DNA from: UBA1081 sp045636025 | GTDB taxonomy: Bacteria; Bacillota; Clostridia; Oscillospirales; Acutalibacteraceae | Length of the DNA stretch: 64,000 nucleotides | Assembly (NCBI GenBank): GCA_045636025.1 | Contig: JAZTWP010000054.1 | Span: 1 to 64,000, forward strand | Direction of reading: 5' to 3' | Shown here: positions 23,972-33,367 of the stretch, piece by piece | How positions within the stretch are numbered: position 1 is the first letter of the stretch | How the letters are laid out: each line of letters begins with the position of its first letter | Notes under the pieces: model-generated | Database searches by the model: none | The model's input: only the letters and a program-made list of their open reading frames with translations | Told to the model about the DNA's origin: nothing | Made by a program: the position numbers and the translations under genes

Positions 23972-24692
23972 TGTCATCACCCCCGTTTTCATTAAAATCA
24001 ATTTCTATTTCAAGATTTTCAAGCTCACCTGTAAGCTTGATACTCTTATCTTTTGCCATTTCAAGAATCGCAAGAAATGATGCAACAAGCTCACTTCTGC
24101 TTTTTGCCATTGAAAAAATATCAAAAACCTTTATTCTTCCCGTTTTCATAACAATAGAATAAATGCTGTCAATCTTTACATTAACGGAAACAACGGCTTT
24201 CTCAACAATTTCCTTGAAAGAATCCTCTGCAGGAGGAAGATTTTTAAGCTTTTTGCCTGCGGCATTTATGTAAGCAGAATAAAGCTCAAGAGCATCGTGA
24301 AGTCTTGAATAAGTCATATCTGCTTCAACTTCTGTGGGGGTACGCACCATTTTATCAATTCCGCCTGACTGTTCAGACAGTTTTTTAGCCATTATCTTGC
24401 AGGCCTGATATTCGATGAGTTCACCCGTAAGTTCTTTTTTAAGGTTTTCCGCCTCTTCATAAACAGGCAGAAGCGAAACTGTTTTGATATAAACAAGTCT
24501 TGCCGCCATTTCAAGAAACTCACTTGCAATTTCCATATTTTCTTCCTGCATAAGCTGAACGTATGCAATATACTGCTCAACCAGTTCAAAAATAGGAATA
24601 TCGTTTATATTCAGTTTGTGTTTTGAAATGAGATGCAAAAGCAAATCAAGAGGGCCTTCAAACACCTCTGTTTTATATTGCGGTTTATCCAT
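23952..24692 (-). CDS. scpA: Segregation and condensation protein A
   Basis: A 246-residue kleisin subunit of the SMC complex. It begins YKTEVFEGPLDLLLHLI, the diagnostic N-terminal block, followed by ISKHKLNINDIPI and SEFLEMAARLVYIKTVSLLP. The C-terminal winged helix contains DIFSMAKSRSELVASFLAILEM. It lies 2 nt from the upstream protease gene and overlaps scpB. Confidence 0.95.
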   Translation of the reverse strand: MDKPQYKTEVFEGPLDLLLHLISKHKLNINDIPIFELVEQYIAYVQLMQEENMEIASEFLEMAARLVYIKTVSLLPVYEEAENLKKELTGELIEYQACKIMAKKLSEQSGGIDKMVRTPTEVEADMTYSRLHDALELYSAYINAAGKKLKNLPPAEDSFKEIVEKAVVSVNVKIDSIYSIVMKTGRIKVFDIFSMAKSRSELVASFLAILEMAKDKSIKLTGELENLEIEIDFNENGGDDNGEAET

Positions 24693-24694
24693 AA

Positions 24695-25393
24695 TTATAA
24701 CAATCCCATCAGTTTGAAAGGCAGTTCTGCGATAAAATCAATACCTGTTGAAACAAGTCCGCCAAGTAAAGATAACGGAGTTGACAGAATTCCTGTCCAC
24801 AGAAGAACGAACATACCTATCATTATATATCTTTCATACTGCATTATTTTGTAGTAATATTTTGAAGGAATAAGAAGTGTGGCGATTCTTGAACCGTCAA
24901 GAGGAGGTATAGGCAACAGATTGAACACTGCAAGAGAAATGTTGATTGTTGCCGCATACATAAAGAATACGCCGAAAACTGTGTACACTATACCCGGCAC
25001 AATTGCTTTTGATGCAAGCACATAAATCGCTGTTTTGCACAATGTAAAAATCAATGCCATTATGATATTTGAAACAGGTCCTGCCAGAGCGACAAGAGCA
25101 AAACTCTTTCTGCCGTTTTTAAGGTTATTGATATTGACGGGTACGGGCTTTGCATAACCGAATCCCACAAGAAGAATCATTGCGGCACCGATAATATCAA
25201 TATGAGCCATAGGTCTCAGTGTGAGTCTGCCTTTGTATCTGGGAGTTTCATCTCCGAGTTTTACTGCCATCCAAGCGTGTGCGAATTCGTGCACGGGAAG
25301 TGTGCAGAAAACAACATACAATATAGATGCAAGTTGTATAAATATAAGCTGATACTGCCCGCTACGGATATAATCCATTATATCAAACAGCAT
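24695..25393 (-). CDS. Site-2-protease-family (M50) membrane metalloprotease
   Basis: A 232-residue membrane protein with the M50 zinc motif HEFAHAW near residue 40 and the third ligand region NLLPIPPLDGSR near 163. Several membrane helices surround these motifs. It belongs to the short YwhC/rhomboid-sized group without PDZ domain; natural targets are unknown. AGGAGTAGG precedes the ATG at 25393, which overlaps the end of prmC by 11 nt. Confidence 0.9.
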   Translation of the reverse strand: MLFDIMDYIRSGQYQLIFIQLASILYVVFCTLPVHEFAHAWMAVKLGDETPRYKGRLTLRPMAHIDIIGAAMILLVGFGYAKPVPVNINNLKNGRKSFALVALAGPVSNIIMALIFTLCKTAIYVLASKAIVPGIVYTVFGVFFMYAATINISLAVFNLLPIPPLDGSRIATLLIPSKYYYKIMQYERYIMIGMFVLLWTGILSTPLSLLGGLVSTGIDFIAELPFKLMGLL

Positions 25394-26252
25394 TTTTACC
25401 TACTCCTTTTACAAATCTCTCTACCGAGAATATATCATCACAACACATTACATTATATATAGATGTATTGAATGCTTCTGTATTTTCAAGAATTTCTGTT
25501 ATTTTTACAGGCTGCTCCTCACCGCTTTCAAGCATAAAGAAACCGTCTTCTGCAAGATAAGGAAGCCACTTTTCAGCAATTGCCCTGTAAAAATCAAGAC
25601 CGTCACCCTCACAGACAATAGCTGTTTCGGGTTCAAAGAATATTTCCTTCTGAAGTGTTTCAAATTCTTCCCTCGTAACATAGGGAGGATTTGAAACTAT
25701 CACATCGGGAAAAGGAAGTTTTGACTTATCAAATCCCGAAAAAATATCATATTCAAGAATTTCTGCATTGGTAAGCCCCATTGCCTCAAGATTCTTTTTT
25801 GAACACGAAAGCGCAAAGGGTGAAATATCAAAAAGATATACCTTACAATCAGGATTTTTGGCGGCAATTGAAAGTCCTATACAACCGCTACCTGAACAAA
25901 GGTCAAAAACGACCTTATTTTTTTTCATTTTAAGAAAAGTACAACATTCATCGGCAATCTGCTCAGTTTCACAACGGGGAATGAGCACACCTTCATTCAC
26001 AAAAAATGTATTGCCGAAAAAATCCCATTCACCGAGAATATACTGAAGCGGATAACCCGTTGCTCTCTTTTCTATATAAGAATCAAAAAGTCTGAGTTTT
26101 TCTTCACTTATTTCACGCAAAGGACTAAGAAGAATATCATTTGCGGAAAGAGATGTTGCCTTTTCAAAAAGCTCATAGGCATCCACTTCGGGAGCATCAG
26201 AGTAAATGAGCTTTTTTGCGGCATTTCTGACAAGATTTTTTATATCAGTCAC
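25383..26252 (-). CDS. prmC: Release factor glutamine methyltransferase
   Basis: A 289-residue enzyme methylating the GGQ glutamine of release factors. It shows the N-terminal helical domain, ATGYPLQYILGEWDF, ELGR-type region VFDLCSGSGCIGLS and the substrate motif VVSNPPYVTREEF. The GTG at 26252 overlaps the previous stop (GTGACTGA) behind GGAGAAAAAG; longer frames run into the DUF1385 gene. prfA, its usual neighbour, is not here. Confidence 0.93.
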   Translation of the reverse strand: MTDIKNLVRNAAKKLIYSDAPEVDAYELFEKATSLSANDILLSPLREISEEKLRLFDSYIEKRATGYPLQYILGEWDFFGNTFFVNEGVLIPRCETEQIADECCTFLKMKKNKVVFDLCSGSGCIGLSIAAKNPDCKVYLFDISPFALSCSKKNLEAMGLTNAEILEYDIFSGFDKSKLPFPDVIVSNPPYVTREEFETLQKEIFFEPETAIVCEGDGLDFYRAIAEKWLPYLAEDGFFMLESGEEQPVKITEILENTEAFNTSIYNVMCCDDIFSVERFVKGVGKNAV

Positions 26253-27321
26253 TTTCTTTTTCTCCGTCAGGCTGTGTTTCTTCTGAAGATTCTTCATTAG
26301 TTTCTTCAGTTGTTTTGATTCCTTCTGTAACAGCCTTGAGTGCTGCGATACCGACTTCAATCATATCATCATCGGGCTCTTTTGTTGTAAGTTTCTGCAT
26401 CCAGAGACCGGGTGCAACAAGAATTCTCATACACTTGTTATCGTGCTTGCCTGAGAATTTGAGGATTTCGTAACCTACACCCATTACAAGAGGCATAATC
26501 ATTACCTTGATGATTGACCATGCCCAGGCTACGTCAAGAATGTGCTTATCGCCAATCATAAGAGCGGGAAACTGTCTGAGAATAACTGCAAGAGCAGAAG
26601 AAGCGACAATACTTATAATAAGTATAATAAACATAAAGCTTGTGCCGCAACGGGGATGATAACGCTTGTACTTTTTAACGTTTTCAACTGTAAGCTCTTC
26701 GCCTGCTTCGTAGCAGAAAATTGTTTTGTGCTCTGCACCGTGATACATAAAGACACGCTTGATATCTTTCATATTTGTAACAGCTGCAAGATAACCTATG
26801 AAAATTATAATTCTTATAATACCTTCACAAAGAGGTCTGAGTGCGTGTGTAACAAGAAAATCTTTAAGAAGATATGTATCAAGAAGTGCAATAACTTTTG
26901 AAGGAGCATAAACAAACAGACCGAATGCAAGCACAACACCGAGTACCATTGCAATACCTGAAATAACAGACATCATTTTGGGTCCGAAATGTTCACTAAG
27001 CCATTTATCAAACTTTGACATATTTTCTTCTGACTCTTCAAGCTCAAGCTGTCCTGAAAGCTCTGCTGACTCCATAAGACACTTATAGCCCAGAAGCATT
27101 GATTCAATGAAATTCACAATACCTCTGATAACGGGAATACCGAGGATTTTAACCTTATCACGGGCATGTTTGAATTCCTTGGGCACGGTAATTATTGTGC
27201 CGTCTGTTTTTCTGACTGCGATAGCTGCGCCTTCGGGACCGTTCATCATTATGCCTTCCATAAGAGCCTGTCCGCCGGCTTTGCCGAGTCTGGGATTTAT
27301 ATCTTTAACTTTATCTGCCAT
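26245..27321 (-). CDS. DUF1385 (YqhQ-like) membrane protein
   Basis: A 358-residue protein matching the YqhQ family. The conserved N terminus is GGQALMEGIMMNGPEGAAIAV; YHGAEHKTIFCYE and RYHPRCGTSFMF are further hallmarks with conserved His/Cys residues. Five or so membrane helices lie between residues 110 and 300. The acidic tail is Glu/Thr-rich. The function is unsettled. It commonly precedes prmC in clostridia. Confidence 0.9.
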   Translation of the reverse strand: MADKVKDINPRLGKAGGQALMEGIMMNGPEGAAIAVRKTDGTIITVPKEFKHARDKVKILGIPVIRGIVNFIESMLLGYKCLMESAELSGQLELEESEENMSKFDKWLSEHFGPKMMSVISGIAMVLGVVLAFGLFVYAPSKVIALLDTYLLKDFLVTHALRPLCEGIIRIIIFIGYLAAVTNMKDIKRVFMYHGAEHKTIFCYEAGEELTVENVKKYKRYHPRCGTSFMFIILIISIVASSALAVILRQFPALMIGDKHILDVAWAWSIIKVMIMPLVMGVGYEILKFSGKHDNKCMRILVAPGLWMQKLTTKEPDDDMIEVGIAALKAVTEGIKTTEETNEESSEETQPDGEKESD

Positions 27322-27336
27322 TTTTTAGCCATCCTT

Positions 27337-28752
27337 TCATTCTGTATCATCAAGGGGCAGGAAAATCGTTACAACGGTTCCTCTACCCAACGAACTTGCA
27401 ATGTCAAGCTTGCCGTTGTGCATTCTTATGATTTCATCAACAACCGCAAGACCGATACCTGAGCCTCTTACCGACATATTTGCCTTATAGAATTTTTCGG
27501 TAATATGAGGAAGATCTTCAGGAGAAATACCGCAACCTGTATCCGCAACGGAGACAACAAGCTTATCCCCCGCACGCTCTGCAAAAACAGCAACTCTTCC
27601 GCCGCTTTTTGTATATTTGAAAGCATTGTCAAGAATATTTGCAAAAACCTGCTTTATCAGGTTTCTGTCTGCAGACATAGGTGCCGTAATATCTGGTGAA
27701 TTATAGATAAGTGTAATACCTTCACGTTTTGATCTGTCGTTGAATACACTTACCGCTGAATCGAGCTCATCAATAATATCAACAGGTTCAGCACGCATAA
27801 CCATTCTGCCGCTCTGCATCTTTGAGAAGTCAAGAAGATCTTCAACGATGTTATAGAGTCTGTCTGCCTCACTGATGATGATATCAATACCCTTTTCAGT
27901 CATTTCCTGATCACCGATATCTCTTATTGTTTCAGCCCATCCTTTGATAGCTGTAAGAGGTGTTCTCAGCTCGTGTGAAACTGTAGAAATGAAGTCATTT
28001 TTCACTCTGTCTGCACGGGCAATCTCTTCAGACATATAGTTGACCGTGTCGCAGAGTTCACTGATTTCGTCGTTATTATTGCCGCTTTCAACCCTTGCAT
28101 TGAAATCACCTTTTGCAATGAGTTTTGCGGTGTCATTGATTCGTGCAACAGGTCTTACGATTGACCTGATGAAGAATATACCTGAAACAGCCACAAGTGC
28201 AAGAGCAACAATACACAATACCATTATAAATAATGTATAGAAAATATGCTGACTGTCGAGGTCTTCAAGGGATACGATAAGTCTTACCGCACCTGCAAGA
28301 GTACCGTCTGAATTAAGGATTGTGAACGTCTTTGCCATTATCTTTTCACCATTGCTGTTTCTGCCTGTCCACATACCTGTTCCGTTTTCAGCGGATTTTG
28401 CCATTTCAAAGTCTGCCATACCTGCAGAATCATTGACAGAGAAACCTGCAGATGAAACAAGAACACTTCCCTTATTGTCAATTACCCACACATCCATAAG
28501 ATAGCTGTAACCGAAACTTTCGGCAAACTCTCTTGCGCCTTCTGCAAACAAATCTTCATTTGAGTTGGTATAATTATTGAAAAAAGATTGTACGGCAGAA
28601 CGCTGAACTTTTGAATCGATTGTTGTTTCTGCCATTTCGTAGTAATAATTCTTTATAAAAACGGACGCACAGACATTGACTATAACAAGAATAAGTATGA
28701 TAACGCTGAGAGTGTTCATTATCCAGCGCTTTGTGATACCGCCTGTACGCAT
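27337..28752 (-). CDS. Membrane sensor histidine kinase
   Basis: A 471-residue kinase with two membrane helices (about 12-34 and 172-195) enclosing an extracytoplasmic sensor of about 135 residues. It then has a HAMP domain, HisKA with SHELRTPLTAIKGWAE (phospho-His near 260) and a HATPase_c domain with N box DNAFKYTKSGG, G1 DTGCGISPED and G2 GSGIGLAVV. It lies directly after its response regulator gene. The overall form recalls the PhoR/WalK group, but no PAS domain is evident, so the signal is unknown. The upstream propeller lipoprotein is a candidate signal partner. Confidence 0.92.
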   Translation of the reverse strand: MRTGGITKRWIMNTLSVIILILVIVNVCASVFIKNYYYEMAETTIDSKVQRSAVQSFFNNYTNSNEDLFAEGAREFAESFGYSYLMDVWVIDNKGSVLVSSAGFSVNDSAGMADFEMAKSAENGTGMWTGRNSNGEKIMAKTFTILNSDGTLAGAVRLIVSLEDLDSQHIFYTLFIMVLCIVALALVAVSGIFFIRSIVRPVARINDTAKLIAKGDFNARVESGNNNDEISELCDTVNYMSEEIARADRVKNDFISTVSHELRTPLTAIKGWAETIRDIGDQEMTEKGIDIIISEADRLYNIVEDLLDFSKMQSGRMVMRAEPVDIIDELDSAVSVFNDRSKREGITLIYNSPDITAPMSADRNLIKQVFANILDNAFKYTKSGGRVAVFAERAGDKLVVSVADTGCGISPEDLPHITEKFYKANMSVRGSGIGLAVVDEIIRMHNGKLDIASSLGRGTVVTIFLPLDDTE

Positions 28753-28781
28753 ACCGTTTCCTCCTTAATAAAAATTACAAA

Positions 28782-29489
28782 TCAGGGAATCCATTTGTAT
28801 CCCATACCCCATACTGTTGTAAGATGTTCGGGGTTTGAAGAATCATCTTCTATTTTCATTCGAAGTCGTCTGATATTGACATCGACAACTTTCTCATCAC
28901 CGTAATAATCATCGCCCCATACGTGCTGAAGAATATCAAGACGTGTAAGCGATACTTCGGGATTGCTCATAAAAAACTCCATAATCTGGAACTCAACCTG
29001 AGTCAGTTCAATGGGTTCATCGTCTTTTTTGAGTGTACGATTTCTCAGATTGAGAGTGAAAATTCCGCTTTCAACACAATCTGAAGGACTCTTTGTTTTG
29101 TCTGCGAGTTCCTTATTGATAGTAACACGTCTGTAAATGGCATCTATACGTGCCATAAGCTCTGAGGGAGAAAACGGTTTGATGACATAGTCGTCTGCTC
29201 CCACAAGAAGACCTGTAACCTTATCCATCTCCTGAGATTTGGCAGTAAGCATCATAATGCCTATGGTACTGCTCTTCTGTCTTAAATATTTACATACCTC
29301 AAGACCGTCTGTTTCGGGCATCATAATATCAAGCAGGGCAATATCAAAATCTCCTCCGCACTCATTGTATTTTTCAATTGCGATTCTGCCGTTTTCGGCT
29401 TCAACAACATCATACCCGCTGCGCTTGAGATTAATAACAATAAAATCTCTGATTGCGGATTCGTCTTCTGCAACAAGAATTCTTTTCAT
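28782..29489 (-). CDS. OmpR/PhoB-family response regulator
   Basis: A 235-residue regulator. The receiver domain (about 1-120) has the acidic pocket EDE, the phospho-acceptor Asp in ALLDIMMPETDGL, and Lys in VIKPFSPSEL. A winged-helix DNA-binding domain follows, ending DVNIRRLRMKIEDDS...VWGMGYKWIP. The ATG at 29489 is preferred over an upstream GTG that sits on the GGGGAG site. It is co-transcribed between the lipoprotein and kinase genes. Confidence 0.93.
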   Translation of the reverse strand: MKRILVAEDESAIRDFIVINLKRSGYDVVEAENGRIAIEKYNECGGDFDIALLDIMMPETDGLEVCKYLRQKSSTIGIMMLTAKSQEMDKVTGLLVGADDYVIKPFSPSELMARIDAIYRRVTINKELADKTKSPSDCVESGIFTLNLRNRTLKKDDEPIELTQVEFQIMEFFMSNPEVSLTRLDILQHVWGDDYYGDEKVVDVNIRRLRMKIEDDSSNPEHLTTVWGMGYKWIP

Positions 29490-29506
29490 ATTATATGTCA
29501 CTCCCC

Positions 29507-30910
29507 TTATTCTTCGGTAACAGTAACCATTTTTGAAATTGAGTCAACATCATATCCTGCTTCTGCACCGGCTTCAGTTATCTGACAAGTGTATCTTGAC
29601 ACATCTGTCATAGCAATAACTGAATCAACGGCTTCGTTTGAAATTGTCGCTTTTGATATAGAGAAAAGCAATACTGAATTGACGGGAGAATCAGGGTCAT
29701 CTGTCTGCTCAATCATATAGAATTCAGAAAGCCCTTTATCTGCAAAGAAGCGGACACTCCAGTTACTCATTGTTTCCTCATCATAATCAAGACGGAAGTT
29801 ATCGTATGAATTTTCAATATAACTGTCAACGGTTGTGAAACGTCCTTCATCAAACTTTTTCCAGCTTGTGACATATACATTGGCGGACGCGGCGGGCTGA
29901 AGATTTACATCCACCGCAGTTTCATCAGATGTAAAAACAACATTACTGTCCTGCATCATTTTTGTAACGGGAATCTCAAGCTCACCGTCACCGTCAATAT
30001 CCGTACACATAAGAGGAAGAGATCTGCTTGTGGGGCACATTGCAATTGAAACAGGATCAATTTTCAATGCAGAAACAAGGGTTTTCTGCTCTGCATCCCA
30101 ATAAAGCATTTCTGTAAGGTATGAATCTCCTGCTGCTTCATCAATGTAGAGATAGCGGATATCATTTGAGTAACATGATGCTATATTGTTTATAGCAGTA
30201 ATTCCCGAATAGAGATTTACCTGACCTATGGGATTTATCTGCCACGCATTTACCTGAGCTTTTGCCATTTTTAGCAGTTTTGCCTCAGTTGTGTAAGTGT
30301 CGGATGTTGAGTTGATAAGCGTTGTAAGAATTTCCTGATGCCCGTCAGCATCAATATCAACCGTATACATCGCAGTGTATGGCTCAATACCGATAACTTT
30401 GTAATTCATCATTCCGCCATTGTTATCGGAATGATAAATACCGAGCTTTTTGTTGGCTTTTGCATCTATTGAGCTCCAACCCACAAGCAACTCACTGATT
30501 CCGTCTGCATTGAGGTCACAGAATTCAATAGAATAAATGTCATTACCCTCACCTGGAACTTCGCCTACGGGATTCCATTCACCGTTTTTGTAATCAAGCA
30601 TATACATATAAACAGCCATTTCTTCTGTTTTAAGTGAATAGAAAACAAATGCTTCGGAATCTCCGTCGTTATCACAATCCGTACGTACGAATGCTGATTT
30701 GTAATTACCTGCTGAAGGGTATTTGAGAATATATTCGCCTTTTTCGCTTACCGCACTTTCAAAGGCTTTCTGCAATTCACCGTCTGCACCTGAAAGTTTT
30801 GGCGGACGAACAAGATTTTCGGGAGAATTGAAGGTCAATGAACTGCATCCGCTGAATACAAAAACAACAGACAGTATTGTAAGCACTATACATATGATTT
30901 TTCTGAACAT
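29507..30910 (-). CDS. Lipoprotein with VCBS/FG-GAP-like repeats
   Basis: A 467-residue exported protein. The lipobox FSGC near residue 21 after a hydrophobic signal marks it for lipid anchoring on the outer face of the membrane. At least four calcium-binding-type loops are visible: DCDNDGDSEAFV, DLNADGISELLV, DIDADGHQEILT and DIDGDGELEIPV. These indicate a beta-propeller of FG-GAP/VCBS type. AAGGAG precedes the ATG at 30910. It is encoded directly before a two-component pair, so it may present a wall or calcium signal to the kinase; that link is inference from context. Confidence 0.85.
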   Translation of the reverse strand: MFRKIICIVLTILSVVFVFSGCSSLTFNSPENLVRPPKLSGADGELQKAFESAVSEKGEYILKYPSAGNYKSAFVRTDCDNDGDSEAFVFYSLKTEEMAVYMYMLDYKNGEWNPVGEVPGEGNDIYSIEFCDLNADGISELLVGWSSIDAKANKKLGIYHSDNNGGMMNYKVIGIEPYTAMYTVDIDADGHQEILTTLINSTSDTYTTEAKLLKMAKAQVNAWQINPIGQVNLYSGITAINNIASCYSNDIRYLYIDEAAGDSYLTEMLYWDAEQKTLVSALKIDPVSIAMCPTSRSLPLMCTDIDGDGELEIPVTKMMQDSNVVFTSDETAVDVNLQPAASANVYVTSWKKFDEGRFTTVDSYIENSYDNFRLDYDEETMSNWSVRFFADKGLSEFYMIEQTDDPDSPVNSVLLFSISKATISNEAVDSVIAMTDVSRYTCQITEAGAEAGYDVDSISKMVTVTEE

Positions 30911-30929
30911 TGACCTCACTCCTTAAATT

Positions 30930-31964
30930 TTAATTTTCTGTATCTGCCGTATAGGTCACTTCAATATTGAATGTGAATGTCTGATCAGGAATTGATACAC
31001 CATCGGGCAATTCAAGATCAGATGCCTTTACGGAGAATCTGTTCACACCTTCATAAAGGTCTGCATAGTTAACCTTGAGAACAGTAAGTGTGTCAGATGT
31101 ATACTCAAATTCGGTATCTATTTTTGCAATAACCGTATTTATATTGATTTTTTGTGTGACTTCACCTGTTTTTGTACCCTCAAACTCAACCTGAGGTGTA
31201 AGCTGAACAAGTTTGTCTATATTGATTTTTGCATAAAATTCCTGCTGTTCAACAAGCTCAACATACTTGTTTATTGAAACTGTATCTGCAGCATTTGCGC
31301 CTTCATAGCTGAGACCTACAGACACAGTCTGTGTTTCATAAAGCAATTCTTCGGGCAGAACAGGATTTGCAACAACATCAACTATCTTTTTCATCTCTGT
31401 TGCGGGACCTTTGAGTGAAACTTTTGAAATAGTCATTTCGCAGGAATCAAGCTGATATTCTTCTGCAAGTTTTTCTGCAACAGCATCGCTGTCTATTTTT
31501 ATATCAAAAGTCTTTACTGCTTCTTCATCAAAATAAACGCTGATTGTCTTTTTTGAATAAGATGAAATTCTGATATCCTGACTATCTGATTTCAATGAAA
31601 CCTTAAGAGAAAGATCTGATACACCTGCAGAATCAACGTTATTGAGAACAGCAGAAACATTCAGGTCTTCAGCAGTAACAGATGTTACAAGATATCTGGG
31701 ACCGGTTATGGTAACATCTATATTTTCATCACTCTGCCAGAAAGTCTTGTATCCGTTCTGACCGACAAGACTGTTTTCTGTGTTAATGGTTATGGGGACA
31801 TTGTAAATGACAGCTGTTTCCTCAGGACTTGCATACATTGCAACCGCAACCCATATGAGAAATGAAATACAAAGCGATATAAAAAATATCATTTTGTTGC
31901 TTTCAGAAAAACCATGAATCATTTTTTTGATTTTTTTACCTATCTGGTTGTTTTTCTTACTCAT
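30930..31964 (-). CDS. cdaR: CdaR (YbbR-domain) regulator of diadenylate cyclase
   Basis: A 344-residue protein with one N-terminal membrane helix (IFFISLCISFLIWVAVAMYA) and an extracytoplasmic region of successive YbbR repeats (NVPITINTEN..., VSLKGPATEMKKIVDVVA, further copies to the end). YbbR proteins bind and modulate CdaA. The ATG at 31964 overlaps the cdaA stop by 8 nt (ATGAGTAA) behind GGAGG, so the two are translationally coupled. A longer frame overlapping cdaA is rejected. Confidence 0.93.
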   Translation of the reverse strand: MSKKNNQIGKKIKKMIHGFSESNKMIFFISLCISFLIWVAVAMYASPEETAVIYNVPITINTENSLVGQNGYKTFWQSDENIDVTITGPRYLVTSVTAEDLNVSAVLNNVDSAGVSDLSLKVSLKSDSQDIRISSYSKKTISVYFDEEAVKTFDIKIDSDAVAEKLAEEYQLDSCEMTISKVSLKGPATEMKKIVDVVANPVLPEELLYETQTVSVGLSYEGANAADTVSINKYVELVEQQEFYAKINIDKLVQLTPQVEFEGTKTGEVTQKININTVIAKIDTEFEYTSDTLTVLKVNYADLYEGVNRFSVKASDLELPDGVSIPDQTFTFNIEVTYTADTEN

Positions 31965-32856
31965 TCTCTGCATCCTCCTTCTGTTTTTTTCTGAAGGAAA
32001 ATTTTCTGCTCTTGCTTTCTTCTGCATCCACAAGAAAATCAATCAGAAGCTCACGGAGTTCGGCATCTGTAAGCCCTCTCTTGAGCTGACCTGCACAGGC
32101 AACGGAAATAAGACCTGTTTCTTCACTTGTTACAACTGCAATAGCATCTGAACGCATTGTAACTTCAATAGCGGCTCTGTGTCTTGTGCCGACATGAAGA
32201 TTTACTTCTTTTTCGTTTCTCAGAGGCACAACACATCTTGCGGCTGCGATTCTGCCGTCTTTAATTACTATTGCACCGTCATGAAGTGCCGCTTTGGGAT
32301 AGAAAATACTCAGAAGCATTTCTGTTGTTACACAGGAATCTATTCCGACACTCTGTCTTGTTATATCACCCAGCAATGACTTTCTCTGAAAAACAATAAG
32401 TGAACCGATTTTATCTTCACTCATTGATGCGCAGGCACGACATACATGATTTATGACATCGTACATCTGCTCGTTGTCATTTCCTGAACTGAACAACGAA
32501 AGGATTGAAAATCTTTTCTTTTGTCCCATCTTTTCAAGCGCCTGCCGTATCTCTCCGCTGAAAATAATAACAAGAATAACAAGCAAATCACTAAAAACCT
32601 GACTGAATATAAATTTACTTGAATTCATTTCAAGAAGATTTACAACCAGGTATAAGACAGTTACAAGACCGAGACCTTTCATTATCTGAATAGACTGTGT
32701 CTTTCTCATCTGAAGGATAAACGCATAAATAACGAGCGCAACCATCAGAATGTCGACCACGTCTTTGAATGAATTCAGACTTTTAACAGCCCCCAGGAAC
32801 ATTTCCCATGTTGAAGAGAGTGTGTCAGATATTGAAAGTAAACCAAAAAAATTCAA
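31957..32856 (-). CDS. cdaA: Diadenylate cyclase CdaA
   Basis: A 299-residue membrane enzyme making cyclic di-AMP from two ATP. Three membrane helices (about 30-95) are followed by the DAC domain with DGAIVIKDGRIAAARCV (DGA motif) near residue 190 and GTRHRAAIE (RHR motif) near 222. c-di-AMP controls potassium and osmolyte uptake and wall homeostasis. The start is uncertain: a TTG at 32856 has GGCGG at good spacing, a GTG at 32865 lies too close to it. It is paired with cdaR; glmM, the usual third gene, is absent. Confidence 0.95.
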   Translation of the reverse strand: MNFFGLLSISDTLSSTWEMFLGAVKSLNSFKDVVDILMVALVIYAFILQMRKTQSIQIMKGLGLVTVLYLVVNLLEMNSSKFIFSQVFSDLLVILVIIFSGEIRQALEKMGQKKRFSILSLFSSGNDNEQMYDVINHVCRACASMSEDKIGSLIVFQRKSLLGDITRQSVGIDSCVTTEMLLSIFYPKAALHDGAIVIKDGRIAAARCVVPLRNEKEVNLHVGTRHRAAIEVTMRSDAIAVVTSEETGLISVACAGQLKRGLTDAELRELLIDFLVDAEESKSRKFSFRKKQKEDAENE

Positions 32857-32890
32857 TTTGATCACCGCCTGATTTTCAGTTTGAACTGAT

Positions 32891-33367
32891 TTAATCTTTC
32901 ACAATAAGGCAGACAGCGTGAGAAGAAATCCCCTCAAGTCTGCCGGTAAAACCGAGATTTTCCTCGGTAGTAGCTTTAACATTTACCATATCGGCATCAA
33001 TTCCGCAGGCATCGGCAATATTTTCTGCCATCTGTCTTGTAAATTTGCCGATTTTGGGTTTCTGGGCAATTATTGTTGCATCAATATTCCCTACTCTGTA
33101 TCCTCTGTCTCCGAGAAGAGCCACAACGTGACGAAGAAGTATCATACTGTCGATACCCTTGTATCTTTCATCACTGTCAGGGAAATGCTGACCGATGTCA
33201 CCGAGTGCGGCAGCACCGAGAAGTGCATCACTTACTGCGTGAAGAAGCACATCAGCGTCAGAATGACCGAGAAGCCCCATTTCATAGTCTATTTTCACAC
33301 CGCCTAAAAACAGGTCTCTGTTTTCAGCAAAACGGTGCACATCGTAACCGTGACCAACCCTTATCAT
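32891..33367 (-). CDS. ispF: 2-C-methyl-D-erythritol 2,4-cyclodiphosphate synthase
   Basis: A 158-residue enzyme of the MEP isoprenoid pathway. It begins with the diagnostic RVGHGYDVHRF (zinc-binding Asp/His), followed by LLGHSDADVLLHAVSDALLG and FPDSDERYKGIDS. TTEENLGFTGRLEGI closes the active site. Standard length. Its ATG overlaps the aminotransferase stop by 4 nt (ATGA). Confidence 0.97.
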   Translation of the reverse strand: MIRVGHGYDVHRFAENRDLFLGGVKIDYEMGLLGHSDADVLLHAVSDALLGAAALGDIGQHFPDSDERYKGIDSMILLRHVVALLGDRGYRVGNIDATIIAQKPKIGKFTRQMAENIADACGIDADMVNVKATTEENLGFTGRLEGISSHAVCLIVKD

